Shown here: positions 1 through 9,386 of the stretch, one piece after another | How positions within the stretch are numbered: position 1 is the first letter of the stretch | How the letters are laid out: each line of letters begins with the position of its first letter | From: Lachnospiraceae bacterium | Lineage (GTDB): Bacteria; Bacillota; Clostridia; Lachnospirales; Lachnospiraceae | Assembly: GCA_910575105.1 (NCBI GenBank) | Contig: CAJTDK010000005.1 | Span: forward strand, 205,787-269,786 | Direction of reading: 5' to 3' | Length of the DNA: 64,000 nucleotides | Program-made: the position numbers and the translations under genes | The notes under the pieces: generated by a model | Database searches by the model: none | Told to the model about the DNA's origin: nothing | Seen by the model: the letters and a program-made list of their open reading frames with translations, nothing else

Positions 1-251
1 AGCTGAAAGATCTCCTCGATATCCTGGCGGGTGATCTTCTTGACCGTTATGGACCGGTAATAGTCCGACTCGATAAGGCCCTCGGTCTGTAGCATCTGTA
101 CGGCGCTCCTGACGGGGCTGCGGCTCATGCCGAGCTCTTTGGTGAGCATGGCTTCTGTCAGCGGCATGCCCGGCGGATAAGTGAGATTCATAATATTCTG
201 TTTTATCTTTTCATATGCCTTTTCGGCAAGCGACAATGGTTTCTCTGACAT
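1..251 (-). CDS. GntR-family (FadR/FCD type) transcriptional regulator, N-terminal part
   Basis: The gene runs off the left edge; only the first 83 codons are present. They encode a winged helix-turn-helix with the usual GntR pattern: a YEKIKQNI helix, a YPPGMPLTE turn, a KELGMSRSPVR recognition helix and a GLIESD wing. The spacing and the ITRQDIEEIF motif that follows the wing fit the FadR/FCD subfamily, whose effector domain lies outside the window. The gene is divergent from proC, and the shared intergenic region carries GTATAC-centred palindromes of the kind FadR-type proteins bind. Autoregulation is therefore likely. The effector cannot be told from this fragment. Confidence 0.88.
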   Translation of the reverse strand, partial: MSEKPLSLAEKAYEKIKQNIMNLTYPPGMPLTEAMLTKELGMSRSPVRSAVQMLQTEGLIESDYYRSITVKKITRQDIEEIFQ

Positions 252-351
252 CGTATTCTCCCAATATTTTGCGTGGATTGCGTGGCGGTACTCCTGCCCC
301 ATAACTGTTACGAATTGTACCATTTTTTAAAAATGAATTCAAGGAAATTCA

Positions 352-380
352 TTGACTTTGTGTACAAACAATGCTATAGT
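352..380 (+). promoter_or_regulatory. Sigma-A promoter upstream of proC
   Basis: A -35 box TTGACT at 352-357 and a -10 box TATAGT at 375-380 are separated by 17 bp. The spacer contains GTGTACAAAC, a further half of the GTATAC-type operator. Transcription would run rightward into proC. Confidence 0.75.
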
Positions 381-395
381 ATTCACATCAATAAA

Positions 396-424
396 TTGTA
401 TACAAATTATAAAAATGTATACAA
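396..424. promoter_or_regulatory. Paired palindromic operators (TTGTATACAA type)
   Basis: TTGTATACAA at 396-405 is a perfect 10-bp palindrome. TGTATACAA recurs at 416-424, 19-20 bp or about two helical turns further on. A looser copy (TGTACAAA) lies in the promoter spacer near 361, and TTGTAC lies near 315-320. They fit the TNGT-n-ACNA pattern of FadR-subfamily GntR regulators, and the divergent gene at the left edge encodes such a protein. They sit downstream of the -10 box, where binding would repress. That the neighbouring GntR protein binds them is inference. Confidence 0.6.
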
Positions 425-461
425 TCATAGATAAAATGAAATGCAAAGGAAGGTATGGATC

Positions 462-1256
462 ATGAAATTAGGGTTTATCGGTACAGGCAATATGGCGTCA
501 GCGATCATGGGGGGCGTGATTGGCAAAGGGCTCTTTAAGCCGGAGGAGATTATCGGGGCGGATTTATTTGCGCCGGGAAGAGAGCGGGCCAGAGAGCAGT
601 TCGGGATACAGGTAACGGCAGACAACAAAGAGGTGGTGAAGAATGCGGAGGTGATCATCCTGTCGGTGAAGCCGCAGTTCTATGCGGAGGTGATCGCCGG
701 GATCAGGGATGAGATGACAGACGATAAGATCATCATCACGATCGCACCGGGCAAGACGCTTTCCTGGCTTGCCGAACAGTTTGGAAAGGCGGTGAAGATC
801 GTCCGCACGATGCCGAATACTCCGGCGATGGTCGGCGCAGGGATGACGGCGGCGTGTCCCAATGAGCATATGACAGAAGAGGGCACTGCGCGGGTGAAAG
901 AGATTCTTGAAAGCTTCAGCAAGGTAGAATTTGTACCGGAAAAGCTTATGGATGTGGTGACGGCAGTAAGCGGAAGCTCACCGGCGTATGTGTATATGTT
1001 TATCGAGGCGATGGCAGACGCGGCAGTATCCGGCGGTATGCCGAGAGCGCAGGCTTACCAGTTCGCGGCGCAGGCAGTCTTTGGAAGCGCGAAGATGGTG
1101 CTTGATACTGGAAAGCATCCAGGAGAGCTTAAGGATATGGTATGCTCGCCGGCTGGTACTACGATCGGCGCGGTAAGGACGCTGGAGGAGAAAGGGTTCA
1201 GAAGTGCGGTAATCGAGGCGATGAAGGTGTGCGAGGAGATCTCAAAGAGCATGTAA
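462..1256 (+). CDS. proC: Pyrroline-5-carboxylate reductase
   Basis: This 264-residue enzyme catalyses the last step of proline synthesis, the NAD(P)H-dependent reduction of 1-pyrroline-5-carboxylate. The N-terminal Rossmann motif GFIGTGNMASAI is at residues 3-14. The middle has the family stretch VRTMPNTPAMVGAGMTA, and the C-terminal dimer domain has AVSGSSPAYVYMFIEAMADAAV and SPAGTTIGA. The length is normal. An upstream in-frame ATG exists at 441, but AAAGGAAGG at 445-453 places the start at 462. It appears to be monocistronic, and its promoter region carries GntR-type operators, which is unusual for a housekeeping proC. Confidence 0.96.
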   Translation: MKLGFIGTGNMASAIMGGVIGKGLFKPEEIIGADLFAPGRERAREQFGIQVTADNKEVVKNAEVIILSVKPQFYAEVIAGIRDEMTDDKIIITIAPGKTLSWLAEQFGKAVKIVRTMPNTPAMVGAGMTAACPNEHMTEEGTARVKEILESFSKVEFVPEKLMDVVTAVSGSSPAYVYMFIEAMADAAVSGGMPRAQAYQFAAQAVFGSAKMVLDTGKHPGELKDMVCSPAGTTIGAVRTLEEKGFRSAVIEAMKVCEEISKSM

Positions 1257-1427
1257 CCGCGGGCCGGATCTGCGATCAGTTATCCGGGGATGGCATGATG
1301 TGGATTGTTACTGTTCGCTCCATGACCAGCAACATGCGGACATCTATTTTAACTTGCTTCCGGCAATGGGATTTTTGCCCTCCTTAAGGGCAGGATATGA
1401 TATACTAAGGCATAGGAGGAAAAACCT

Positions 1428-4400
1428 ATGCCTTTAAAATTTATATTCGGACCGTCGGGTTCGGGAAAATCAAATCATCTTTATCAACGGATTATCCGTG
1501 AATCGCAGGAGCATTCCGAGCAGGAATTTATCGTCCTTGTGCCGGAGCAGTTCACTATGCAGACCCAGAAGGACCTTGTCGCCGAGCATCCGGCTAAAGG
1601 GATCATGAATATCGATGTCTTAAGTTTCGCACGCCTTGCCTACCGTGTCTTTGAGGAGACGGGCGGCGGGAACCTGCCTGTACTGGATGATGAAGGGAAG
1701 AACCTGATCCTGCGCAAGATCGCCGGGGATTACGAGAAGGAGCTCAGGGTTCTTAGGGGGAATATGAAAAAGCCCGGCTATATCAGTGAGGTAAAGTCGG
1801 TGATCTCGGAATTTACGCAGTATGATATCGGGGAGGAGGAGCTTTCCCGGGTGATGGAGACAGTGGGAGAGGAATCAGGGCTTTATTATAAGCTTCAGGA
1901 TATTCTTGTATTATACCGGGGATTTTCCGATTATCTCCGGAAGAAATATATCACGAAAGAGGAGCTTTTGGATGTCTTAAGCAGGGAGGTTGAAAAGTCA
2001 GAGTTCCTGAAAAACAGTACAGTGGCCTTAGACGGCTTTACCGGCTTTACCCCAGTGCAGAACCGCCTTCTCAGGGAGCTTATGCGGCGCTGCCGCAATG
2101 TGGTCATAACCGTGCTGATGGATGATCGGGAGAATCCGTTTTCCTACCGGCATCCTTATCAGCTCTTTGCCTTAAGCAAACATATGGTGGTGTCCCTTGT
2201 GGAGATCGCAAGGGAGGAGAAGGTGGCCATAGAGGAGCCGGAATACTTGTATCAAAGACCTGTATTCCGGTTTCGCAATAATGATGCGCTGGCATTTTTA
2301 GAGAGGAATCTGTTCCGGCACGGGCAGAAGGCCTATCGGAAGGAGCAGCAGGCAATTGCTGTTCACGGGGCAAGAAATCCGAAGGAGGAGGCTTTTGCGG
2401 CGGCGGGGGAGATCCGCGCGCTTATCAGAAGGGACGGCTACCGTTACCGCGATATCGGGGTGATCGTCAGCAATATGGATGTATACGGGGACTATCTTGA
2501 GCAGGCATTTGAAGCCTATGATATCCCAGCATTTATGGATCATAAGAGGAGTATTCTTTTGAACTCCTTTGTGGAGTATATTCGGAGTCTTCTGAATATG
2601 GCGGAGCAGAACTTTACCTGTGAGAGCGTGTTTAGGTTCCTGCGGACAGATCTGTCGGGAATCTCCTACGAGGATACGTGCCTGATGGAAAACTATGTCA
2701 TCGCTCTCGGCATCAAGGGGTACAAAAGATGGCAGAGCCGGTGGACCGGGCGTGTCCGGGGCATAGATGATGAAGAGCTTGACCGGCTGAACCATTTAAG
2801 GACGGCGTTTGTAGAGAAGACGGACGGGTTCGTCTTTGTCCTGAGACAGAGGAAGAAGACGGTGAGGGATATTACGCAGGCGCTGTATGAGTTTATGGTA
2901 CAGGAGGAGCTGCAGCTTAAGCTTAAGCGGCGGGAGGAAGCATTTCTTGCAGAAGGGGAGCTGGCTCTGGCGAAGGAATATGCCCAAGTGTACCGGATCT
3001 TAGTGGAGCTACTGGATAAATTCGTGGAGCTTCTCGGTGAGGAGCAGGTAAGCCTTAAGGAATACGGTAAGCTTTTGGATGCCGGGCTTTCTGAGGCGAG
3101 AGTGGGGGTTATCCCGCCCAGTGTCGATCAGCTCATCGTGGGGGATGTGCAGCGGACAAGGCTTAAGGGCATCCGGGCGCTGATCTTTATCGGGGCCAAT
3201 GACGCGTATCTTCCGGGTACTTTGCTTAAGACAGGGCTTTTATCCGAGCGCGACCGGGAGAGTTTCCAGAAGGAAAGGATAAGCCTGGCGCCGGGAGGGA
3301 AGGAGCAGGCGTATATTCAGAAATTTTATCTCTATATGAACCTGACAAAGCCCTCTGAAAAGCTGCATGTCTATTACAGTAAGGTATCCCAGGACGGCAA
3401 GAGCATGCGCCCCTCCTATCTGATCCAGGAGCTTCGGAGGCTCTATCCGCTTCTGAGTGTGGCGGATGAGGAGGAAAAGGGCTTATGCGCCGTGGAGCTT
3501 ACGGAGGATATGGGGATTGGCGCGCTGGTGAAGGGCTTTCAGGGCGGAGAGCTTACGGATGCCGGATGGCAGGAGCTTTATGCCTGGTATCTTAGGGATC
3601 CTGTATGGAAGGACAGGGTGGAGAGGGTGCTTGCCGCAGGATATTACCGCCGCCCGGCAGACGGGATGACGGAAATGATGGCAAAGCGTCTGTATGGCGA
3701 GGATTTTGAGGACAGTATCACGAGGATTGAGCGGTTTTCTGCCTGCGCTTTTGCCCACTATCTGACTTACGGGCTGGGACTTTCCGAGCGCAGGGAATAT
3801 GATTTTCAAGCGGTGGATCTGGGAAATATCTGCCACAGTGCGCTGGAAGGCTTCTCAAAAAGGATCAGGGGGGAGAACTTAAGCTGGACGGAGATTACCG
3901 ACGAGCTGCGGAATCAGTATATCGATGAGAGCGTGGAGGAGGCTGTGGCGGATTACGGCAATCTGGTGCTTCAGAGCTCCGCGCGCAATGCGTATATGGC
4001 AGTCCGGATAAAACGGATGCTGGAGCGGACAGTATGGGCGCTGGCAAAGCAGCTTTCGGCGGGGGACTTTTCGCCGGAGGCGTACGAATTCCGCTTTGGG
4101 AACGGCAAGATCGACCGGATCGATACGTGTGTGGATGAAGATAAGGTGTATGTGAAGGTGCTGGATTATAAGACGGGCAGCAGAGCCTTTGACGTGGTGG
4201 CGCTGTACCATGGACTGCAATTGCAGCTTATGGTGTATATGGATGCGGCGCTTCGGATCCAGCAGGGAAAGCACCCGGATAAGCAGATTGTTCCCGCCGG
4301 GGTGTTTTACTATAGGATGAGCGATCCGATTGTGGATAAGCAGGAGGCGGATGTGGAGTCGGCGGTCTTAAAGGAGCTTAAGCCGGACGGGGTGATCAAT

Positions 4401-4829
4401 CTTCAGGACGAGGTGTTAAAGCATCTGGACAGGAAGCAGGTGGGAGAATCACTGGTTGTTCCGGTGAAATATAATAAAAACGGCAGTCTGGCCAAGGCTT
4501 CTAAGGCAGTCTCTGAGGAGGAGTTTTGCCTGATGATGAACCATGCCCTGAAAAAGATAGAGACTGCCCACAAGGAGATCTTAAGGGGGGATACTTCACC
4601 GTCCCCTTACCGGAGGGGAACCGAGACAGGGTGCGACTATTGTAAATACCGGCATGTGTGCGGATTTGATCTTAAGGTACCGGGATACCGCTACCGGGAC
4701 ATCGGGAAGATGAGTAAGGAGGAAGCGGTTGCAGCGATGAGGAAGGCCGCAGGAAGTATGGAGAAAAGTGGAGAGTTAAAAGACGGAGTACCTGGAAATG
4801 AGGGGAAGGCCCCGGGAGAGGATGTGTGA
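1428..4829 (+). CDS. addB: ATP-dependent helicase/nuclease subunit AddB
   Basis: This 1133-residue protein is the B subunit of the AddAB helicase-nuclease, which resects double-strand breaks for RecA-dependent repair. Walker A GPSGSGKS lies at residues 8-15. The C-terminal nuclease domain shows the DRID...LDYKTG metal-binding motif. The iron-sulfur cluster cysteines are a lone Cys in the FSACAF segment and a CX2CX5C cluster (CDYCKYRHVC) near the C-terminus. The length is typical for Firmicutes AddB. A good AGGAGG lies 8 bases before the ATG. addA follows after 3 bases, so the two are cotranscribed and probably translationally coupled. Confidence 0.97.
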   Translation: MPLKFIFGPSGSGKSNHLYQRIIRESQEHSEQEFIVLVPEQFTMQTQKDLVAEHPAKGIMNIDVLSFARLAYRVFEETGGGNLPVLDDEGKNLILRKIAGDYEKELRVLRGNMKKPGYISEVKSVISEFTQYDIGEEELSRVMETVGEESGLYYKLQDILVLYRGFSDYLRKKYITKEELLDVLSREVEKSEFLKNSTVALDGFTGFTPVQNRLLRELMRRCRNVVITVLMDDRENPFSYRHPYQLFALSKHMVVSLVEIAREEKVAIEEPEYLYQRPVFRFRNNDALAFLERNLFRHGQKAYRKEQQAIAVHGARNPKEEAFAAAGEIRALIRRDGYRYRDIGVIVSNMDVYGDYLEQAFEAYDIPAFMDHKRSILLNSFVEYIRSLLNMAEQNFTCESVFRFLRTDLSGISYEDTCLMENYVIALGIKGYKRWQSRWTGRVRGIDDEELDRLNHLRTAFVEKTDGFVFVLRQRKKTVRDITQALYEFMVQEELQLKLKRREEAFLAEGELALAKEYAQVYRILVELLDKFVELLGEEQVSLKEYGKLLDAGLSEARVGVIPPSVDQLIVGDVQRTRLKGIRALIFIGANDAYLPGTLLKTGLLSERDRESFQKERISLAPGGKEQAYIQKFYLYMNLTKPSEKLHVYYSKVSQDGKSMRPSYLIQELRRLYPLLSVADEEEKGLCAVELTEDMGIGALVKGFQGGELTDAGWQELYAWYLRDPVWKDRVERVLAAGYYRRPADGMTEMMAKRLYGEDFEDSITRIERFSACAFAHYLTYGLGLSERREYDFQAVDLGNICHSALEGFSKRIRGENLSWTEITDELRNQYIDESVEEAVADYGNLVLQSSARNAYMAVRIKRMLERTVWALAKQLSAGDFSPEAYEFRFGNGKIDRIDTCVDEDKVYVKVLDYKTGSRAFDVVALYHGLQLQLMVYMDAALRIQQGKHPDKQIVPAGVFYYRMSDPIVDKQEADVESAVLKELKPDGVINLQDEVLKHLDRKQVGESLVVPVKYNKNGSLAKASKAVSEEEFCLMMNHALKKIETAHKEILRGDTSPSPYRRGTETGCDYCKYRHVCGFDLKVPGYRYRDIGKMSKEEAVAAMRKAAGSMEKSGELKDGVPGNEGKAPGEDV

Positions 4830-4832
4830 TAT

Positions 4833-7800
4833 ATGGGCGTGTCATGGACGGAAGAACAGAGGAAGGTCATCGAGCTTCGGGGGCGCAATATCCTTGTCTC
4901 GGCTGCGGCGGGTTCGGGAAAGACTGCCGTTTTAGTTGAGCGGATCATCACGATGCTGACGGCGAAGGACAATCCGGTAAGTGTAGATCAGCTTTTGATC
5001 GTGACATTTACCGAGGCAGCGGCGGCGGAGATGAAGGAGCGTATCCGCAGGGCGATTGAGAAAAAGCTTGAGGAATACCCGGACAATGAGCACCTTATGC
5101 AGCAGGCTACCCTGATCCACAATGCGCAGATTACGACGATACACAGCTTCTGCCTGTCGGTGATCCGGGATCATTTTCATGTGATTGATTTAGACCCGGG
5201 GTTTCGGACCGGGGATGAGGGAGAGCTTAAGCTTCTGCGCCACGATGTGCTCGACGGGCTTTTGGAGGACCGGTATGCCGGAGGTGATCCCCGGTTTCTT
5301 GATTTTGTCTCGGCTTATGCGGGCGGAAGGGACGATAAGCGGATCGAGGAGCTGATCTTAAAGATCTATGAATTCTCCCGCAGCTACCCGGATCCAAAGA
5401 AATGGCTTTCGGACTGTGTGCGTTCGTACGGCGCCGATACGGAGGAAGAGCTGGAGAAAAGCTTTGCCGTGAAGCTGGCTATGGAGAATACAAGGCGGTA
5501 TCTTAAGGATGCCTGCACGCTTACCGGACAGGGGCTATCCCTGTGCGCAGAGCCGGACGGCCCGGCGGCTTATGAGGAGGCGCTGCTTTCGGATATGCAG
5601 ATGCTTGACAGGCTTCTTGCGGCGGGCACATTTGCAGAAGCTTCGGAGAGGATGCGGGGGATAGTCTGGGCAAGGCTTGCTGCCAACCGGGACAAGACGG
5701 TGTCTGAGGAGAAGCTTTCTAAGGTTAAGGCGATCCGCGAGGAAGTAAAGGGATTGGTAAAGGATATTATCTCCCAGTATTTCTATCAGGATACGAAAGG
5801 GCTGCTTGACGATCTGCGGCTGTGCAGGCCTCAGATGGAGGTGCTTGCCGGGCTGGTGGAGGAATTCTCCCTGAGATTCGAAGAGAAGAAGCGGGAGAAG
5901 GAGATGATCGACTTCTCGGATATGGAGCAGTATGCGTTAAGGATTCTGACGGAGGAGCGTGAGGGCGGACTTTGCCCGTCGGCAGTGGCGGGGGAGTACA
6001 GACAGCAGTTTGTGGAGATCATGATCGATGAATACCAGGACAGCAATTTTTTGCAGGAGGCCATACTTACAAGCATTTCCAGGGTATCCGGGGGGGAATA
6101 TAATATATTCATGGTGGGCGACGTAAAGCAGAGCATCTATAGGTTCCGCCTGTCGAGGCCTCAGCTTTTTATGGAAAAGTTTGATACTTACAGCCTTTCG
6201 GACAGCGAAAAGCAGCGGATCGACCTTCACAAGAATTTCCGCAGCCGCAGCGAGGTCCTAGAGAGCGCCAACCATATCTTCCGGCAGATCATGACAAAGC
6301 CTCTGGGGGGTATCGCTTATGACGACAGGGCGGCCCTGTATACCGGAGCGGATTATCCGGAATATGGGGATGCGGTAACGGAGGTGCTTGTCATTGACAG
6401 TGATATGGAAAAGGAAAGTACGAAGGATGCTCTGGAGGAGGAGTCTGCCCTGGAGAAAGGAGCCGTCTCGGAGCGGGAGCTTGAGGCAAGGGCGATCGCG
6501 GGCCGTATCCGGGAGCTGGTGAGGGAGCACCAGGTGACAGATCAGGCGGACGGGAAGCTTCGTCCGGTCCGGTATTCGGATATCGTGATCCTCACCCGGA
6601 GCGTTAAGGGATTCGCGGATATTTTTACAGAGGTTTTGAACAGGGAGGGGATACCTGCCTATGCGGGAACGAGGGAAGGCTATTTTAAGACGCAGGAGAT
6701 CGGCGTGCTGTTGGATTACCTGCGGGTGCTTGATAATCTTTACCAGGATATCCCGCTGGCGGCGGTGCTTACGTCGCCTTTCTGCGGACTGACGGAGGAA
6801 GAGCTGGCGGAGGTCAGGAGCGAGTATGGCAAGCTGCCCTTTTACCGTGCGGTACTGCGCTACCGGCATGAGGGGGGCAGGAAGACGCTGCAAAAGAAGC
6901 TTGATAAGTGCCTGGGGCAGATGGAGCGCCTCAGGGAACGGGTGCCTTTTACTCCTGCCCGGGAATTGCTGCGAAGGATTCTTGATGATACCGGGTACGG
7001 GGAGTTTGTGTCTGCCATGCCCGGCGGCCAGCAGAGAAGAGCTAATCTGGAAATGCTTTTGGAGAAGGCGAAGGCGTATGAATCCACCAGCTATAAGGGG
7101 CTGTTCCACTTTGTGCGCTATATTGAGCAGCTTCAGAAGTACGATGTGGATTACGGAGAGGCGGCGCTTAATGACGAGCAGTCGGACACGGTCAGGGTGA
7201 TGACAATCCATAAAAGCAAAGGCCTGGAGTTCCCGATAGTGTTTGTCGCGGGGCTCGGGAAACGGTTTAATATGCAGGATGTGCGAAGCAGCGCAGTCCT
7301 GCACGCGGAGCTGGGCGTGGGGCTTGACGCTGTGGATCTTGAGAAACGGACGAAGAGTGCGAGTATTGTAAAGAAGGTGATCCAGAAGGAAGAGGTTCTG
7401 GATACCCTTGGGGAGGAGCTGAGAGTTCTCTACGTGGCCCTGACCCGAGCAAAGGAGAAGCTGATCCTTACCGGAACGATCGCTAATCTGGAAAAGAAGA
7501 TGGAAAGTTACGGGATGGTCAAAGACCAGGAGAGAGAAGAGATAAGCTTTGGGAGGCTCAGCAAGGCGGTTACTTACTGGGACTTTATCCTTCCTGCGCT
7601 GGTCAGGTCAGGCCCGGATGTGCCGGTGAAGGTCCGTACTCTTGCCTTCGGGGATATCGTGCGGGAGGAGATCGCAGAAGAGACGGCAGGGAGGATGACA
7701 AGAGCGGCCCTTGAGCAGTGGGATACGGATAAGGAGTATGACAGCGGGGTTAAGAGGTATCTGGCGGAGCAGTTCGGGTACCGGTACATCTACGCGGACA

Positions 7801-8483
7801 GCCGGCAGCAGAAATTAAAGTTTACCGTGTCGGAGCTTAAGAAACGGGTGCATTATCTGGAGACGCTTGAAGAGGGCGCCGAGACCGAAGAGGTGTACGG
7901 CGAGGTACTCTATGAGGAGCCGGAGGTGGTGCCGCTGATTCCTAAGTTCATGAAAGAGGAGGAAGAGCTTACCGGTGCGTCGAGAGGGACGGCGTATCAC
8001 AGAGTTCTGGAGCTTATTGATTTCCGAAAGGAATATACGGAGGAGCTGCTTAAGGAGGCTGTGGAAGGGTTCCAAAGAAAGGGAAGGATCTCAGAAGAGA
8101 TGGCATCCTGCATTAGGGAACGGGATATTCTGGAATTCCTTAACTGCCCGGCGGGGAGACGGATGAGGGCGTGCGCCCTTGATGGGAAGCTAAAAAAAGA
8201 GCAGCCCTTTGTGCTTGGGGTTGATGCCAGGGAGATCTACCCGCAGGAGCAGAAGGGGGAGATGATCTTAGTCCAGGGGATTATCGACGTGTATTTTGAA
8301 GAACCGGACGGGCTTGTGGTGCTGGACTATAAGACGGACAGGGCAAAGGAGGCCAGGGAGCTTACAGAAAAATATCATGCCCAGCTTGATTATTACGGAA
8401 AGGCTCTTGAGCAGATGACCGGGAAGCGGGTGAAGGAGAAGATCATCTATTCCTTTGCGCTTAAAGAGGAGATCGTGCTGTGA
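4833..8483 (+). CDS. addA: ATP-dependent helicase/nuclease subunit AddA
   Basis: This 1216-residue UvrD-like superfamily 1 helicase carries a C-terminal RecB-type nuclease domain. The Q-motif region WTEEQRKVI is followed by Walker A AAAGSGKT at about residues 24-31. Other helicase motifs are DEYQDSN, GDVKQSIYRFR, and VMTIHKSKGLEFPIVFV with LYVALTRAKEKL. The nuclease motif VVLDYKTDRA lies near the C-terminus. It forms the AddAB complex with the preceding gene. Only 3 bases separate it from the addB stop; GGAGAGG lies upstream inside addB. Confidence 0.97.
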   Translation: MGVSWTEEQRKVIELRGRNILVSAAAGSGKTAVLVERIITMLTAKDNPVSVDQLLIVTFTEAAAAEMKERIRRAIEKKLEEYPDNEHLMQQATLIHNAQITTIHSFCLSVIRDHFHVIDLDPGFRTGDEGELKLLRHDVLDGLLEDRYAGGDPRFLDFVSAYAGGRDDKRIEELILKIYEFSRSYPDPKKWLSDCVRSYGADTEEELEKSFAVKLAMENTRRYLKDACTLTGQGLSLCAEPDGPAAYEEALLSDMQMLDRLLAAGTFAEASERMRGIVWARLAANRDKTVSEEKLSKVKAIREEVKGLVKDIISQYFYQDTKGLLDDLRLCRPQMEVLAGLVEEFSLRFEEKKREKEMIDFSDMEQYALRILTEEREGGLCPSAVAGEYRQQFVEIMIDEYQDSNFLQEAILTSISRVSGGEYNIFMVGDVKQSIYRFRLSRPQLFMEKFDTYSLSDSEKQRIDLHKNFRSRSEVLESANHIFRQIMTKPLGGIAYDDRAALYTGADYPEYGDAVTEVLVIDSDMEKESTKDALEEESALEKGAVSERELEARAIAGRIRELVREHQVTDQADGKLRPVRYSDIVILTRSVKGFADIFTEVLNREGIPAYAGTREGYFKTQEIGVLLDYLRVLDNLYQDIPLAAVLTSPFCGLTEEELAEVRSEYGKLPFYRAVLRYRHEGGRKTLQKKLDKCLGQMERLRERVPFTPARELLRRILDDTGYGEFVSAMPGGQQRRANLEMLLEKAKAYESTSYKGLFHFVRYIEQLQKYDVDYGEAALNDEQSDTVRVMTIHKSKGLEFPIVFVAGLGKRFNMQDVRSSAVLHAELGVGLDAVDLEKRTKSASIVKKVIQKEEVLDTLGEELRVLYVALTRAKEKLILTGTIANLEKKMESYGMVKDQEREEISFGRLSKAVTYWDFILPALVRSGPDVPVKVRTLAFGDIVREEIAEETAGRMTRAALEQWDTDKEYDSGVKRYLAEQFGYRYIYADSRQQKLKFTVSELKKRVHYLETLEEGAETEEVYGEVLYEEPEVVPLIPKFMKEEEELTGASRGTAYHRVLELIDFRKEYTEELLKEAVEGFQRKGRISEEMASCIRERDILEFLNCPAGRRMRACALDGKLKKEQPFVLGVDAREIYPQEQKGEMILVQGIIDVYFEEPDGLVVLDYKTDRAKEARELTEKYHAQLDYYGKALEQMTGKRVKEKIIYSFALKEEIVL

Positions 8484-8553
8484 AGAATGATGCGGGTGTG
8501 AAGGAAGGGTATAATGTACCGGGTGTGCCCGGGCATGGGAAGGGAGTGATAGT

Positions 8554-8829
8554 ATGAGTGTCCGTATGGCAGTGCTTGTGTATCTGGCGGTGGTCAATCT
8601 GATATCGTTTGCCGCTTTCGGATGGGATAAGCAAAAGGCAAGATGGGGCGGAAGGCGGATACCGGAAAAGACGCTGCTTTCGCTGGCTGTTTTTGGTGGG
8701 AGCGTGGGGGCGTGGATTGGGATGAAGGTGTTCCGGCATAAGATACGGAAGGCGGCATTTAAAGTCGGGATACTGGTGATCCTTTCGATACAATGTGTGG
8801 GAATGGCGGTGATGTGGAGGATGATGTGA
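8554..8829 (+). CDS. DUF1294 small membrane protein
   Basis: This 91-residue protein has an N-terminal hydrophobic helix, a conserved WDKQKA loop, the RRIPEKTLL motif, a glycine-rich second helix (GGSVGAWIGM), the FRHK signature and a C-terminal membrane helix. This layout matches the DUF1294 family of small inner-membrane proteins, whose role is unknown. GGGAGTGATAG supplies the ribosome binding site. The gene follows addA by about 70 bases and is closed by a terminator, so it may be the last gene of the addBA transcript. Confidence 0.85.
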   Translation: MSVRMAVLVYLAVVNLISFAAFGWDKQKARWGGRRIPEKTLLSLAVFGGSVGAWIGMKVFRHKIRKAAFKVGILVILSIQCVGMAVMWRMM

Positions 8830-8881
8830 GAGACGGAAACTGAATATATAACGGAAAAGGAGAGTTCAAACGGGCAGCCAG

Positions 8882-8917
8882 AGCCATGTACTGTTTTATG
8901 CAGCGCATGGCTTTTTT
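8882..8917 (+). terminator. Rho-independent terminator after DUF1294
   Basis: AGCCATG (8882-8888) pairs with CATGGCT (8906-8912), with a short inner CTG/CAG helix, followed by TTTTTT. It ends the addBA-DUF1294 transcript before the PadR promoter. Confidence 0.8.
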
Positions 8918-8961
8918 CATTATTAAGAGGCAGAAAGAATCGATAAAATTCTATTTTTGTG

Positions 8962-8992
8962 TTGACAAACAATATTATACAGCATATAATAT
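8962..8992 (+). promoter_or_regulatory. Consensus promoter with overlapping inverted repeat, PadR operon
   Basis: TTGACA (8962-8967) and TATAAT (8985-8990) are 17 bp apart, a perfect sigma-A promoter. ATATTAT (8972-8978) and ATAATAT (8986-8992) form an inverted repeat across the spacer and -10 box. CAATATTG (9004-9011) and AATATTGT (9033-9040) follow. PadR proteins often bind AT-rich inverted repeats over their own promoters, so autoregulation by the next gene is likely. Confidence 0.75.
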
Positions 8993-9062
8993 AGTCATTA
9001 AAGCAATATTGTTATATTATAGAATATTGTAAACTCAAGAAATTTAAAAGAGGAGTGGGCAT

Positions 9063-9386
9063 ATGGTATTTAACACAGGAGCAGCGCTCCTGGATGCGAT
9101 CGTGCTGGCGGTTGTGTCCAGAGAAAGGGAAGGCACCTATGGATATAAGATTACGCAAGATGTAAGAAAAGCCATTGAAGTGTCGGAATCCACTCTGTAC
9201 CCTGTGCTGAGACGTCTTCAGAAGGATGACTGCCTGGAAGTATATGACAGGCAGTTTGACGGGCGGAACCGGAGATACTACAAGGTGACGGAGAAGGGGA
9301 CAGCACAGCTTGAGCTGTATGAGACAGAGTGGAAGAATTATTCCAGCAGGATTAACGGATTATTTGAAGGAGGAGAGTCTGCATGA
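9063..9386 (+). CDS. PadR-family transcriptional regulator
   Basis: This 107-residue protein has the PadR winged helix. An N-terminal LLDAIVLAVVSRE helix is followed by GTYGYKITQDV, the recognition segment SESTLYPVLRRLQKDDCLEVY, the wing motif NRRYYKVTEKG and a short C-terminal helix. The short C-terminus marks the small PadR subfamily. GAGGAGTGGG precedes the ATG. The stop overlaps the next start by 4 bases (ATGA), and in many Firmicutes such PadR genes precede DUF1700 and DUF4097 membrane-protein genes. It probably represses its own operon. Confidence 0.93.
   Translation: MVFNTGAALLDAIVLAVVSREREGTYGYKITQDVRKAIEVSESTLYPVLRRLQKDDCLEVYDRQFDGRNRRYYKVTEKGTAQLELYETEWKNYSSRINGLFEGGESA

Noticed and set aside
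6258..7304. A 348-codon open frame on the minus strand
   Set aside because: It is the antisense shadow of addA; the plus-strand helicase motifs are unambiguous.
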